Assembly: GCA_028287745.1 (NCBI GenBank)
Contig: JAQBPB010000001.1
Span: 1-48,131 of the forward strand
Direction: 5' to 3'
DNA: 48,131 nucleotides
Source of the DNA: Chloroflexota bacterium
Lineage (GTDB): Bacteria > Chloroflexota > Chloroflexia > Chloroheliales > Chloroheliaceae
The position numbers and the translations under genes are program-made. Every line of letters begins with the position of its first letter. The first letter of the stretch is position 1. The notes under the pieces are model-generated. The model searched no databases. It was not told the origin of the DNA and saw nothing but the letters and a program-made list of their open reading frames with translations. Positions 40,583 through 48,131 of this stretch are shown piece by piece.

Positions 40583-41620
40583 ATGACATCAATTGTTCAA
40601 GTAGCCGAGCTGGCCGGTGTTTCCATCGCCACCGCCAGTCGTGTAATCAGTAAATCTAACTATCCGGTCAATTACAAGACCCGCGAGCGGGTACTTGCTG
40701 CTGCCGCTGAACTAAACTATACGCCTAATGCCCTGGCCAGGGGTATGAAGACCCAGCACAGCAATATGTTAGGCATTATTGTGGGTGATAATACCGACCC
40801 CTATTATGCTGAAATCATGCGCGGAGTGGAAGAAGTGGCGACAGAAAATGGCTATCTGACCATCGTCTGTAATACCGACCGCCAGCCGGCCAAAGAGCTT
40901 AAATATTTACAGACTTTACGCGACTTCCGGCCCAGCGGGATAATTTTTGCGGGCGGCGGACTGACCGAAGCGGGTTATCCGGAGAAATTGGCCGAGAAAG
41001 TCTGCGAATTAACCGAGCGGGGCACCGCTGTAGTAACCTTATCACAGCATACCCTGCACGTCCCTTCCTACCAGCCGGATAACTTTGATGGTGCCCGGCA
41101 AATGGTTAATAAATTAATCAGCCTGGGCCACCGCAAGATTGCTTTTGTGACCGGCCCGGCCAATTTAATTGTGGCTAATATCCGGTTACAGGGCTATATG
41201 GCCGGGTTGGTTGAAGCCGGTTTGTCGCTTACTCAAAATATGTTGCTGCCTGGCAATTTCAGCATGGCCGGTGGCGAACAGGCCGTAAAAAGTTTGGCCT
41301 ATCTGCCGCCACACGAACGCCCTACCGCTATTTTTGCCGCCAATGATGAAACTGCCCTGGGTGTGATGATCGGGTTGCGCCAGATGGGCTGGCAGGTCCC
41401 ACGGGACGTTTCAGTCTGCGGATTTGGTGATTTGCCGGTAGCCCAGGCCGTTAGCCCGACCCTGACAACCGTGCGCATTGGCCTGCGCGAGTTAGGACGG
41501 CACGGTATGCTTAAAGTGCTGGCCCTCTTGAAAAATGAGCAAGTGGCAGAAATAGAAATTGCCCCAACCAGTATCGTTGAACGTGACTCCACCGCCCCAC
41601 CCGGCTTAAGTCAATATTAA
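40583..41620 (+). CDS. LacI-family transcriptional regulator
   Basis: 345 aa from the ATG at 40583. An in-frame ATG at 40454 would add 43 residues unlike any LacI N-terminus and would lie within the promoter. The helix-turn-helix and hinge are standard: SIVQVAELAGVSIATASRVI, then TRERVLAAAAELNYTPNALA. The sensor domain (about 60-340) has LGIIVGDNTDPYYAEIMRGV, HRKIAFVTGP, RPTAIFAANDETALGVMIGL and VSVCGFGDLPVAQAVSPTLTT. It probably represses both the divergent importer operon and its own operon in the absence of a sugar effector. Confidence 0.94.
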   Translation: MTSIVQVAELAGVSIATASRVISKSNYPVNYKTRERVLAAAAELNYTPNALARGMKTQHSNMLGIIVGDNTDPYYAEIMRGVEEVATENGYLTIVCNTDRQPAKELKYLQTLRDFRPSGIIFAGGGLTEAGYPEKLAEKVCELTERGTAVVTLSQHTLHVPSYQPDNFDGARQMVNKLISLGHRKIAFVTGPANLIVANIRLQGYMAGLVEAGLSLTQNMLLPGNFSMAGGEQAVKSLAYLPPHERPTAIFAANDETALGVMIGLRQMGWQVPRDVSVCGFGDLPVAQAVSPTLTTVRIGLRELGRHGMLKVLALLKNEQVAEIEIAPTSIVERDSTAPPGLSQY

Positions 41621-41804
41621 TTTGAATCGAACTATTCCAGACCGGCTTGCTGAAAATATCCTGTTTAACCGGGCTATTACCGCAGGTTGAATTAAGGTTT
41701 GTTTGTTTAGTGAGCTAATATTTAACAATGGGCAAGGTGCGCCAGGCAGCGTTAGCCACCCGGGTTTGTGGATACCGGGTACACAATGAAAGTGAGATTA
41801 TTTA

Positions 41805-43331
41805 ATGAGTTCTTTAAAACTTGACCGGCTGGACCGGGAGAGCCAGGACCTGGTTTCTGAAACAATGACAATCCTGGATGGTTGGTGGGATGAGCAGGTC
41901 GGACTGATCCGTCAGGCTCCTGATGATGCCCCGGTACCCGGCCCGGATGCCCCTCACATGGTCCGCGAGAGCGCCCTGTACGCCATCGGTCTGTTGATGC
42001 GCAACCAACCGGGTGATAAAGCCCGCGCCAACCGGGTGATAAACCTGGTGCTGGACCACCAGTTTGACGAACCCGGCCAGTACTACCACGGTACTTTCTA
42101 CCGCTATCCCGAAGAACCCCATCCTCCGGTGCGTTCCCTCATCTGGCGCGATTACGACCCCAACTGGCGCGAGTTTATCGGCAATTCCCTCTCTATTATT
42201 TTAAGCCGCTTCTCGGATGACCTGGAACCTGGACTGGAAACGCGTCTGGATAACGCCTTAAAACTTATCATCGCCGGGAATCTTACCCGCCCGCTTCCCG
42301 CCAACTATACCAATATTGCCCTGATGAAAGCCTTTATGCTTGTCTTTGCCGGGGATCGTTTTAACAACCCGGAGTGGATTGCCCTGGGCGAGGCCCTTGC
42401 CGAAGAAATTTACGCTCTTTTCGATGAAACCGGCTGCTTTGAGGAATATAATTCTCCAACTTATTATGGAGTTGACCTCAAGGCCCTGGGAATGTGGGTC
42501 ACTTTTTCAAGCTCACCCCGCCTGCGCGAACTGGGTGCCCGGATGGAGTCTTTACTCTGGCAGGATATCGCCCGCTTTTATCACGCCGGAATGAAAAACA
42601 TGTCCGGCCCGTATGACCGCAGCTACGGCATGGACATGCGAAAATACGTCACCAGCGTTGGAATTTCGATGCGGATTGGCCTGGGCAAAGAACTGGCCGC
42701 CCTGCCGGATACCAATGTCGCGCCTGAAAATTTCCAGGCCACCCATAAAAACGACCTTGTGAGCTCAATGTGGGCCGCCGCCGTAGGCGTGCGCATACCA
42801 GAAGAAGCCCGCGCCGTTTTCACCAGCTTTAGCGGCGAGCGCTCAGTAGAACGCCTTATCCAGAAATCGCCGCAACGGATTGCCACCGCCTGGCTGACCG
42901 AAGACCTGATGCTTGGCGCGGAAGACGCCAGCGCCAGCAAGCCGGTCTGGAACCAGTATCACCTGGCAACCATGCACTGGCGCTCCACCAATAACGATGT
43001 GGCCTGGCTCAAGTTGATGAATTTCTTACCCGCCGATGCTCGCGTGGAAAAGAATAATCTGAAAATCAAAAGCTTTGTCTGGCACGGCCTTGGCGGTGAG
43101 GAACGGGTCTTTGTGTTCCGGGCCTATACCCCGGATGCCCCGGCAGGTGTTACAATCTCCCCTGAGCAATGGCAGTTTCCCGGCCTGAAAGTCAGGGTCG
43201 AGACAAATATTGAAGGGCCGTTTGTCAGCCGGAACGGGCCTTTCACCGAAATTCGTTACGAGGCCAACCACAAGGATGGCGGCTTCCATATCTTCTTCAA
43301 TCTGACGGTTGAAGCGCTGCCATTGAGTTAA
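41805..43331 (+). CDS. Uncharacterised helical-toroid-like protein
   Basis: 508 aa. I do not recognise a characterised family. The first roughly 330 residues are helical and read like an (alpha/alpha) toroid; the last 150 look like beta-sandwich (GVTISPEQWQFPGLKVRVET, FTEIRYEANHKDGGFHIFFN), the layout of several polysaccharide lyases and heparinase-II-like enzymes. Conserved-looking blocks are RDYDPNWREFIG (115-126), FEEYNSPTYYGVD (212-224) and SGPYDRSYGMDM (267-278), rich in Tyr, His, Asp and Glu. It has no signal peptide. It lies 184 bases after the LacI gene and 27 bases before a Gfo/Idh gene, so it probably acts inside the cell on an imported saccharide. Confidence 0.75.
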   Translation: MSSLKLDRLDRESQDLVSETMTILDGWWDEQVGLIRQAPDDAPVPGPDAPHMVRESALYAIGLLMRNQPGDKARANRVINLVLDHQFDEPGQYYHGTFYRYPEEPHPPVRSLIWRDYDPNWREFIGNSLSIILSRFSDDLEPGLETRLDNALKLIIAGNLTRPLPANYTNIALMKAFMLVFAGDRFNNPEWIALGEALAEEIYALFDETGCFEEYNSPTYYGVDLKALGMWVTFSSSPRLRELGARMESLLWQDIARFYHAGMKNMSGPYDRSYGMDMRKYVTSVGISMRIGLGKELAALPDTNVAPENFQATHKNDLVSSMWAAAVGVRIPEEARAVFTSFSGERSVERLIQKSPQRIATAWLTEDLMLGAEDASASKPVWNQYHLATMHWRSTNNDVAWLKLMNFLPADARVEKNNLKIKSFVWHGLGGEERVFVFRAYTPDAPAGVTISPEQWQFPGLKVRVETNIEGPFVSRNGPFTEIRYEANHKDGGFHIFFNLTVEALPLS

Positions 43332-43358
43332 TAATAAGGGGAAAAAGGAGGTTTTGAT

Positions 43359-44381
43359 TTGACTTCACAGGTGCGGTTTGGGGTTATTGGGCTGAACCAT
43401 AATCATATTTATGGTCAGGTGAACCAGATGCTCGCGGCCGGAGCGGCCTTTGTTTCTTTCTATTGTAAAGAGCCTGTCCTGGCCGCTGAGTTTGTCAAAA
43501 CCTTTCCCCAGGCCCGCCAGGTCAGTGACCCGGCCGAAATTTATACCGACCCATCGCTGCAGCTAATCGTCAGCGCCGCCATTCCCAATGAGCGGGCTGG
43601 CATTGGTATCCAGGCGATGCGCCATGGCAAAGATTTTATGAGCGACAAGCCGGGCTTTACCGCCCTTGAACAGGTCGCGGAAGCCCGGCGGGTCCAGGCC
43701 GAAACAGGCCGTATTTACTCGATTTTCTTTAGCGAGCGCTTTACCGCTTCTACCGTGAAAGCCGGGGAACTGGTAAAAGCGGGCGCGATTGGCCGGGTAA
43801 TCCAGACCATTGGCCTGGGGCCGCACCGGGCCAACCTGCCCACCCGGCCTGACTGGTTCTTTAATAGGGAACAGTACGGCGGCATTCTGACCGATATTGC
43901 TTCCCACCAGGTGGACCAGTTTCTTTTCTTTACCGGCTCAACCCGGGCCGAAATAGTTTCCTCCCAGGTGGCTAATTACACCCACCCCGACCACCCCGGG
44001 CTGGAAGATTTTGGCGATATCAACCTTCGCAGCGACCGGGCGACCGGTTATATCCGGGTGGACTGGTTCACCCCGGACGGTTTGCCGACCTGGGGTGATG
44101 GCCGTATCTTCTTGCTGGGGACCGAAGGCTACATCGAGCTTCGCAAATACCTGGATGTGGGTGGCCGCAGCGGCAGCGACCATCTTTTCCTGGCTGACCG
44201 GAAGGGTGTCCAGTACATTAACTGTGAGGGTGAAGATTACTCTTACGGCAAAAATCTGTTAAACGATATTCTTAACCGGACCGAAACCGCCATCGGCCAG
44301 GAGCATTGTTTCGTGGTGTCGGAGTTAGCTATCCAGGCTGAAATGCAGGCAACCCGGTTGGGAAATTTGAAAGAGGCTTAG
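43359..44381 (+). CDS. Gfo/Idh/MocA-family oxidoreductase
   Basis: 340 aa, starting at a TTG seven bases after AAGGAGG. The Rossmann fold opens with VRFGVIGLNHNHIYG, a His-rich variant of the cofactor loop. The catalytic motif is SDKPGF (Asp96, Lys97, Pro98) instead of the usual EKP. GGILTDIASHQVDQF carries the metal/proton-transfer positions. It probably oxidises or reduces a sugar with NAD(P). It lies between the toroid-like gene and a second Gfo/Idh gene with only four bases between the two oxidoreductases, which suggests paired or sequential redox steps. Confidence 0.9.
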   Translation: MTSQVRFGVIGLNHNHIYGQVNQMLAAGAAFVSFYCKEPVLAAEFVKTFPQARQVSDPAEIYTDPSLQLIVSAAIPNERAGIGIQAMRHGKDFMSDKPGFTALEQVAEARRVQAETGRIYSIFFSERFTASTVKAGELVKAGAIGRVIQTIGLGPHRANLPTRPDWFFNREQYGGILTDIASHQVDQFLFFTGSTRAEIVSSQVANYTHPDHPGLEDFGDINLRSDRATGYIRVDWFTPDGLPTWGDGRIFLLGTEGYIELRKYLDVGGRSGSDHLFLADRKGVQYINCEGEDYSYGKNLLNDILNRTETAIGQEHCFVVSELAIQAEMQATRLGNLKEA

Positions 44382-44385
44382 TGGC

Positions 44386-45492
44386 ATGGACGCAACTAAA
44401 CGGTTGAGAGTTGGGGTAGTTGGCCTGGTAATGGGCGTTGAACACGTCCAGGCCTATCAAAATTTGCCAGACCGCTTTGAAGTAGTGGCGGTTTGCGACC
44501 TGAACGAGCAAAAAGCCCGCGAAGTCGCCGGGAAATTTCAAATCCCTAATTTCCATACAAATCTAAGTGAAATGTGCCAGCGCCCCGACCTGGATATTAT
44601 AGACCTGTGTACTCCGCCCGCCCTGCATTACAATCAGATAATGGAAGTTTTGGCAGCCGGGATTCATGTCATTTGTGAGAAACCGCTGGTCGGCTCGCTT
44701 AAAGAAATTGATGAGTTACAACAGGCCCAGCAGCAATTTAACCGACTGATAATGCCCATCTTTCAATACCGCTTCGGTAACGGTGTGCAAAAGCTCAAGT
44801 TCTTGCAGTCCAGGGGCTTAACCGGCCAGACTTACCTTTCTACCGTCGAAACTTCCTGGCGGCGCAAGGCGGAATACTATGCCGTTCCCTGGCGCGGCAG
44901 ATGGAAGACCGAACTCGGTGGGACGATGGTCAGTCATGCCATCCATACCCTGGATATGCTGACCTACATCCTGGGGCCGGTTAAAGAAATATTCGCCCGG
45001 ACCACCACCCGCGTTAACCCGATTGAGGTTGACGATTGTGTCTCCCTTTCTTTATGTATGGCCGATGGTTCGGTCGCTTCCCTGTCGGCCACTACCGGCT
45101 CAACCGTCCAGATTTCCCGCCACCGCTTTTGTTTTAGCAACCTGACCGCCGAAAGCAATCTCAGGCCTTATACCAACAGCGGTGATCCCTGGACTTTTAC
45201 CGGCGATACCGAAGAACTGACCGCCCGGATTGAGCAGGCTCTGACCGAGTTTGTGCCTTTGCCGGAGTCCCTGACCGGGCAGTTTTATCGTTGTTACGAA
45301 GCCTTTATTAACGGCCAACCGCTCCCGGTCACCCTGGACGATGCCCGGGCTGCCCTCGAAATGCTCACGGCTATCTACTACTCTTCTTATACCAACCAGA
45401 GTGTCAGCTTGCCCATAGCACAGGACCATCCTTTTTACGGTGGGTGGGTCAGCCACTTTAGCCCACCCCAGGAAGCCGGGGCTACCCGGTAA
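44386..45492 (+). CDS. Gfo/Idh/MocA-family oxidoreductase
   Basis: 368 aa. The Rossmann fold opens with RVGVVGLVMGVEHVQAY, and CDLNEQKAREVAGKF supplies the acidic residue expected to prefer NAD. The catalytic motif is CEKPLV (Glu98, Lys99, Pro100); GGTMVSHAIHTLDML gives His184 and His187. It resembles the group of oxidoreductases found beside glycan-breakdown genes (substrate often a glycoside or inositol). It is last in the rightward LacI operon and ends before a strong hairpin terminator. It has only family-level similarity to the preceding oxidoreductase. Confidence 0.92.
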   Translation: MDATKRLRVGVVGLVMGVEHVQAYQNLPDRFEVVAVCDLNEQKAREVAGKFQIPNFHTNLSEMCQRPDLDIIDLCTPPALHYNQIMEVLAAGIHVICEKPLVGSLKEIDELQQAQQQFNRLIMPIFQYRFGNGVQKLKFLQSRGLTGQTYLSTVETSWRRKAEYYAVPWRGRWKTELGGTMVSHAIHTLDMLTYILGPVKEIFARTTTRVNPIEVDDCVSLSLCMADGSVASLSATTGSTVQISRHRFCFSNLTAESNLRPYTNSGDPWTFTGDTEELTARIEQALTEFVPLPESLTGQFYRCYEAFINGQPLPVTLDDARAALEMLTAIYYSSYTNQSVSLPIAQDHPFYGGWVSHFSPPQEAGATR

Positions 45493-45522
45493 GCTTTTAT
45501 CCAGCCAGGCTCGAAATTTATT

Positions 45523-45564
45523 AAAAAGCCCTGTGGCTCCACTTCCCGGGCAACAGGGCTTTTT
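45523..45564. terminator. Bidirectional intrinsic terminator
   Basis: AAAAAGCCCTGT (45523-45534) and its exact reverse complement ACAGGGCTTTTT (45553-45564). The A/T feet give U tracts in both directions. It lies between the end of the rightward operon and the convergent esterase-like gene. Confidence 0.85.
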
Positions 45565-45749
45565 GCCCATTTCTTTTCGCTTTTCTTTGTTTCCGGCTGT
45601 CAAGGACGGCCCCTGACTCCCTTCCAGGCAAAACCAACCGCTAATGGCACCCAAATGATACCCGGATTCTTCGAAATACGCTCGGGATGAAACGGCAAGC
45701 TCAAAGTTTTGAGTTTTAGGCCGGGTGCAAATAAAGTAACCTACTAAGT

Positions 45750-46817
45750 TCAGTTACCCTGAAGCCACTGCCGGAGCCAGGGCGCGACATCTCGGCCGCT
45801 GTAATAGTGCGGCCCATCGAAAACGCTGTGCGCGATTCTTTCTTCCACTTCTGAAACCCGGTAGGCTTGCCTGGTTATTGCCAGCTGCCCGGTGACATTC
45901 GCCAGCCCGCCCTGGCCGCTGAAAGGGTCGCGTGAGCCGCTTTCGATCAACAGCGGCCTGGGACAGATCAGGGCCGCGATATCGCCCATATCGGCCTGCT
46001 GCCACAGCCCCGGCACGTAATTACAACTGCAATTATTATTCAGGCGCAAAAGGGCGTCCTTATAACCGTAGAAATAGGCGCTGACTACCGCGACTTTAAC
46101 CCTGGTGTCCAGGGCGCTTAAAAACAAAGCCTGTAAACCGCCACCCGAAAAGCCCACGCAGCCCAGAAGGTTTATATCCCAATCGGGCCGGGTAGCCGCA
46201 AAATCAATCAGGCGCATTAAATCCCAGACCCACATTCCGGTGACAGTCTGGCCCAGCGGCAGGGCCATATTGTTCAGGGCCGTACACGAACTGGCCAATA
46301 TTTTCCCCGGTTCATCGCCCTGGCTGCCGACTTCGCGGCGTTCCCCAAAACCGCGCGCGTCAGGGCACAGCACAATAAACCCGGCCATTACCAGTTGGAC
46401 CCCGTAATCGTAGTTATAAAGTTTTATAGCTTCCGCGACAGCCGGTATTTCGGTCCTTCCGGCTACCGCTGCTTTACCGCCTCCGCCGTGACCGTGTAAG
46501 GCCAGGACCACCGGCCGGGTTTCTCCGGCCCGGATACCGTCAGGGGTCAGGACATAAAGCGGCATCCGAATACCCGGTTCGGTGCTGATTTCCACTCGCT
46601 GGCTGAAATAACCTTCAAACTTTTCAAGGGGGCCGTAATCGGGTTCCGGTGGGGTGCTCCTGCCGGTATCCAGGCCGATTACCCGGCGCAGTTCCGCCCT
46701 CAAATGGGTTTGCCAGGGTTCAAGTTGTTCTAAAGTCAGGTCCTGGGGCAGCCCGTTCCGGCGGCTTTGCCGGTCGAAATGTTCCAGCAAATAAGCTTCC
46801 CCGGTCAAATATTGCAT
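45750..46817 (-). CDS. Alpha/beta hydrolase of the carbohydrate-esterase / dienelactone-hydrolase type
   Basis: 355 aa. The triad is visible: Ser224 in VGFSGGG, Asp297 in ESGSRDPF and His337 in FDGPHYY; HGHGGGG (108-114) is the oxyanion region. The N-terminal cap (about 1-80) and the motif CPDARGFGER are like those of Abhydrolase_7 and acetyl-xylan-esterase-like proteins. It has no signal peptide, so it may remove acetyl or other esters from imported oligosaccharides. A Cys-Asn patch, NNNCSCNY (260-267), is unusual. It stands alone and convergent to the LacI operon; GGAAAGGAAGG precedes the ATG. Confidence 0.88.
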   Translation of the reverse strand: MQYLTGEAYLLEHFDRQSRRNGLPQDLTLEQLEPWQTHLRAELRRVIGLDTGRSTPPEPDYGPLEKFEGYFSQRVEISTEPGIRMPLYVLTPDGIRAGETRPVVLALHGHGGGGKAAVAGRTEIPAVAEAIKLYNYDYGVQLVMAGFIVLCPDARGFGERREVGSQGDEPGKILASSCTALNNMALPLGQTVTGMWVWDLMRLIDFAATRPDWDINLLGCVGFSGGGLQALFLSALDTRVKVAVVSAYFYGYKDALLRLNNNCSCNYVPGLWQQADMGDIAALICPRPLLIESGSRDPFSGQGGLANVTGQLAITRQAYRVSEVEERIAHSVFDGPHYYSGRDVAPWLRQWLQGN

Positions 46818-47193
46818 GGTGCCTTCCTTTCCCTTTTATTTAAGTATTTTCTTTGCTTTCAGCGTCTTTTGGTTTCACTCAGCATTCAATACATAGTAAT
46901 ACTTTTGCCGATTGCATTGCAAAAACCATAGTATTTTGCTAAGGTTAGCGGGTTGAAAAACCATCAAAACTGCTCATAACTTCTTTGAAAGAAAAGTCCA
47001 CACTGTACCTGCAACCAGGTTTGGATTATTTGGCGCTTACTTCGTTATAGGCAAGAAATTCCATATCAGTGGCCCGTTTCAGTGTCCACGTGTGACTGTG
47101 GCGCATCCGCCCGGTTCAAGCCGGAAAACTTTAATAAAAAGAAGCACTATTCAAAATTTACTATTTTATCCTGTCTTAGATAAGGAGATTGTA
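46818..47193. other. Divergent intergenic region without recognisable sites
   Basis: 376 A+T-rich bases between the esterase-like and beta-lactamase-like genes. I find no convincing promoter pair, no strong hairpin and no coding frame. Short repeats of the type ATAGTA..ACTTTTGC/ATAGTATTTTGC near 46895-46940 are the only internal similarity seen. Confidence 0.5.
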
Positions 47194-48131
47194 ATGACCG
47201 TGAAGGAAAATTCAGAGAAACAAAGCATTTCCCAGGCTGATTTTGAGCTGTTCGCCGAACAGGTCCGGCAAGGCATGGAACGGACCCAGGTGCCCGGTGT
47301 GGCGGTCGGTATTCTATATGGCGACCAGGAATACTCGGCCGGATTTGGCGTTACCAGTATAGATAACGCGCTTCCGGTAACTCCCCAGACCCTTTTCCAG
47401 ATCGGTTCAACTTCCAAGACTGTCACCGCCACTGCGGTAATGCGCCTGGTCGAACAGGGCAAAGTTGACCTGGATGCCCCGGTCCGCAAGTACATTCCGG
47501 ATTTCAAAGTCCAGGATGAAGAAGCCTCGGCCAACGTTAAGGTCCGGGATTTATTTACCCATACCGCCGGTTGGGCCGGAGATTTCTTCATTGATACCGG
47601 CATTGGGGATGATGCTACCTCCCAGTACGTCACTCGAATGGCCGAATTGCCCCAGGTTACCCCGCTTGGCAGTGCCTGGTCCTACAATAATGCCTCTTTT
47701 GTAGTGGCTGGCAAAATAATCGAAGCGGTTACCGGCAAAAGTTATGAAGTGGCAACAAAAGAGCTTATTTTTGAACCGCTTGGAATGAAGGACTCTTTCT
47801 TCTTTCCCGCCGAAGTAATGACCTACCGTTTTGCCGTAGGCCACCACGTATTCCCCGAAGGTCCCCGGGTAGCCCGGCCCTGGCCTATTCCGCGCGGCTC
47901 CAATTCCGCCGGTGGTATCAGTACAACCATTCCTGACCAGTTCCGCTATGCCCGCTTTCACCTGGGCGACGGGACGGCTGAAGACGGAACCCGCGTCCTT
48001 TCCCCTGAGTCGGTGGCCTATATGCAGTCTAACCTGTACGAGATTAGCGAAGGGGGCGATGCCATGGGCTTGAGCTGGATGCTCCACGATATGCCCGGCG
48101 CGCATATCGTCCGGCACGGCGGCGGCACCAA
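47194..48131 (+). CDS. Serine beta-lactamase-like hydrolase (class C / esterase type), 3' end cut by window edge
   Basis: 312 codons from the ATG at 47194, which follows AAGGAG, and still open at the window end. The penicillin-binding-like motifs are complete: Ser72-Thr-Ser-Lys75 (SxxK), Tyr164-Asn-Asn166 (YxN) and His308-Gly-Gly (HxG, in RHGGGT). No signal peptide is visible, unlike secreted class C beta-lactamases, so an esterase, D-aminopeptidase or other cytoplasmic serine hydrolase is more likely than drug resistance. The missing part is probably the C-terminal extension common in this family. Confidence 0.88.
   Translation, partial: MTVKENSEKQSISQADFELFAEQVRQGMERTQVPGVAVGILYGDQEYSAGFGVTSIDNALPVTPQTLFQIGSTSKTVTATAVMRLVEQGKVDLDAPVRKYIPDFKVQDEEASANVKVRDLFTHTAGWAGDFFIDTGIGDDATSQYVTRMAELPQVTPLGSAWSYNNASFVVAGKIIEAVTGKSYEVATKELIFEPLGMKDSFFFPAEVMTYRFAVGHHVFPEGPRVARPWPIPRGSNSAGGISTTIPDQFRYARFHLGDGTAEDGTRVLSPESVAYMQSNLYEISEGGDAMGLSWMLHDMPGAHIVRHGGGT

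Noticed and set aside
1..48131. Defence islands, CRISPR arrays, prophage or insertion sequences
   Set aside because: No spaced direct-repeat array, transposase, integrase, nuclease or phage structural gene was found on either strand.

Overview
The window is a carbohydrate-scavenging region of a bacterial chromosome, most likely from a member of the Chloroflexota (inference, moderate confidence). The grounds are three solute-binding lipoproteins whose Cys-Gly-Asp lipobox is followed by long Ala/Thr linkers, the absence of any outer-membrane sugar uptake genes (no TonB or SusCD type genes), many TTG starts, and a G+C-rich coding / A+T-rich intergenic contrast. 36 complete and 2 edge-truncated protein genes were found. 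I saw no rRNA, tRNA, CRISPR array, transposase or phage gene.

Region A (1-13034) is two divergent operons read outward from a shared promoter region at 7514-7677. Leftward: RraA-type aldolase, short-chain dehydrogenase, a sugar-type ABC importer (binding protein plus two permeases) and two tandem paralogues of a double NTF2/SnoaL-like protein, the last cut by the window start. Rightward: HisD-type dehydrogenase, bicupin, MetE-core zinc methyltransferase, alpha/beta hydrolase and HpcH/HpaI aldolase, ending at a perfect bidirectional terminator. Together they look like an uptake and breakdown pathway for one unidentified polyhydroxylated or methoxylated acid-like compound.

Region B (13195-24470) is a rhamnoside module. 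An ABC importer feeds two different cytoplasmic GH78 alpha-L-rhamnosidases. Upstream lie a roughly 790-base A+T-rich regulatory stretch and a divergent DeoR-family regulator.

Region C (24545-27724) holds an AraC regulator, a divergent phytanoyl-CoA-dioxygenase-like enzyme and an aldo/keto reductase.

Region D (27814-45492) is two divergent operons around a promoter region at 40184-40582. Leftward: LplB/LplC-like permeases, a Tat-type binding lipoprotein, a KdgF-like cupin, a Gfo/Idh/MocA oxidoreductase, a DUF993 aldolase-like protein, a TIM-barrel isomerase, a SIS-domain aminosugar enzyme, a BadF/NAGK-type kinase, an AraC regulator and a GH4 glycosidase with its own promoter. Rightward: a LacI regulator, an uncharacterised helical-toroid-like protein and two more Gfo/Idh/MocA oxidoreductases. 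This set suggests redox-assisted (keto-sugar) glycan breakdown, perhaps of pectic or aminosugar-containing glycans. It is my best candidate for an undescribed system.

Region E (45750-48131) has a cytoplasmic carbohydrate-esterase-like hydrolase and the 5' part of a serine beta-lactamase-like hydrolase.

None of the three ABC importers has an ATPase gene here, so all presumably share an MsmX/UgpC-type ATPase encoded elsewhere.
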